DNA of 64,000 nucleotides. Source: Leucobacter sp. wl10. GTDB taxonomy: Bacteria; Actinomycetota; Actinomycetes; Actinomycetales; Microbacteriaceae. The translations under genes were made by a program, and so were the position numbers. Numbering within the stretch: position 1 is the stretch's first letter; each line of letters opens with the position of its first letter. The notes below the pieces were generated by a model. It was not told where the DNA came from. It did not search any database and saw only the letters and a list, made by a program, of their open reading frames with translations. The stretch lies in contig NZ_KZ983988.1 of the NCBI RefSeq assembly GCF_003569785.1, positions 124,001-188,000 of the forward strand, written 5' to 3'. Below are positions 63,449-64,000 of the stretch, piece after piece.

Positions 63449-64000
63449 GTGACCGACATCTCCCGTCTTTCGAAGAAGATCGCCGCCATCGCCGAGTCCG
63501 CGACGCTCAAGGTCGACGCGAAGGCCAAGGCGCTCCAGGCCGAGGGCCGCCCCGTGATCAGCTACGCCGCGGGCGAGCCCGACTTCTCCACCCCCGAGCA
63601 CATCGTCGACGCCGCGCGCGCCGCCCTCGACGACCCCAAGAACTTCCGCTACACCGCGGCCATCGGCCTGCCCGAGCTGCGGGAGGCCATCGCCGCGAAG
63701 ACCGCGCGCGACTCGGGATGGGACGCCCCGGCGAGCCAGGTGATCGTCACGAACGGCGGCAAGCAGGCCGTCTACCAGTCGTTCCAGGTGCTGCTCGATC
63801 CGGGCGACGAGGTGATCGTACCCGCGCCGTTCTGGACCACCTACCCCGAGGCGATCCGGCTCGCCGACGGCGTGCCCGTCGAGGTGTTCGCGGGGTCGGA
63901 TCAGGGCTACAAGGCGACCGTGGAGCAGCTCGAGGCCGCGCGGACGGAGCGCACCAAGGTGCTGCTCTTCGTCTCGCCCTCGAACCCCACGGGCGCCGTC
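63449..64000 (+). CDS. Class I/II (aspartate-type) aminotransferase, N-terminal part
   Basis: The first 184 residues are present; the gene runs off the window. Signatures include [48 protein letters not shown] and [11 protein letters not shown], the PLP-enzyme fold type I pattern of aspartate/AspC-like aminotransferases. The GTG at 63449 is six bases after TAGGCT (63437-63442), so it is probably leaderless. The PLP lysine lies beyond the end. Adjacent to the secE region, as in many actinobacteria. Confidence 0.93.
   Translation, partial: MTDISRLSKKIAAIAESATLKVDAKAKALQAEGRPVISYAAGEPDFSTPEHIVDAARAALDDPKNFRYTAAIGLPELREAIAAKTARDSGWDAPASQVIVTNGGKQAVYQSFQVLLDPGDEVIVPAPFWTTYPEAIRLADGVPVEVFAGSDQGYKATVEQLEAARTERTKVLLFVSPSNPTGAV

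Overview
The window is very GC-rich DNA from an actinobacterium, most likely Microbacteriaceae (Leucobacter-like by general resemblance; this is a judgement from gene content, not a search). Evidence: GTG and TTG starts are frequent, many genes appear to lack a ribosome binding site and start 6 to 9 bases after a TANNNT -10 box, and the window carries the actinobacterial kinase/Fn3/MoxR/DUF58/transglutaminase/PP2C cluster and a bifunctional proline dehydrogenase/P5C dehydrogenase.

Region 1 (1-19730) is a cell-envelope glycopolymer locus. It holds a left-handed beta-helix acyltransferase, a Wzm/Wzt-type ABC polysaccharide exporter, several GT2 and GT4 glycosyltransferases, UDP-glucose 6-dehydrogenase, an OafA/SGNH acyltransferase with a frameshift, a secreted LGFP-repeat protein, an MdoB/LtaS-like phosphoglycerol transferase, an LCP ligase and galE. 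Region 2 (19800-27880) has an MFS carrier, purE and purK, a DHA2 multidrug exporter with its MarR-type regulator and a clear operator-promoter, and a large MalT/LAL-type LuxR regulator. Region 3 (28025-33493) is a phosphonate locus: phnC, phnD and phnE transport, an HpnW-type FAD oxidase, a GntR/UTRA regulator and a phosphonatase-like HAD hydrolase. Region 4 (34386-40311) is a less GC-rich spermidine/putrescine-type ABC operon with an embedded cupin and a LysR regulator; putA follows.

Region 5 (44436-59431) is one long minus-strand cluster: Ser/Thr kinase, a 1994-residue membrane-anchored Ig/Fn3 protein, MoxR ATPase, DUF58, a transglutaminase-like membrane protein that appears to have lost its catalytic Cys and His, PP2C phosphatase, a small membrane protein with three T-V-V motifs, and a membrane FHA protein. 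It matches the PFNA cluster of bifidobacteria in order, and many neighbours overlap by ATGA, GTGA or TGATG. Region 6 (59579-64000) is the core secE-nusG-rplK-rplA region with tRNA-Trp and the start of an aminotransferase.

The most unusual pattern is in two separate places. A gene with an AbiEi-like N-terminus and a DUF559 (Vsr-like) nuclease C-terminus sits between two copies of a palindromic repeat. The pair at 11768-13160 uses one palindrome family, and a third, isolated copy of it lies at 44275-44330. The pair at 60893-61965 uses a different family and interrupts the normally adjacent nusG and rplK genes. This looks like a small nuclease-plus-palindrome module that may be mobile.
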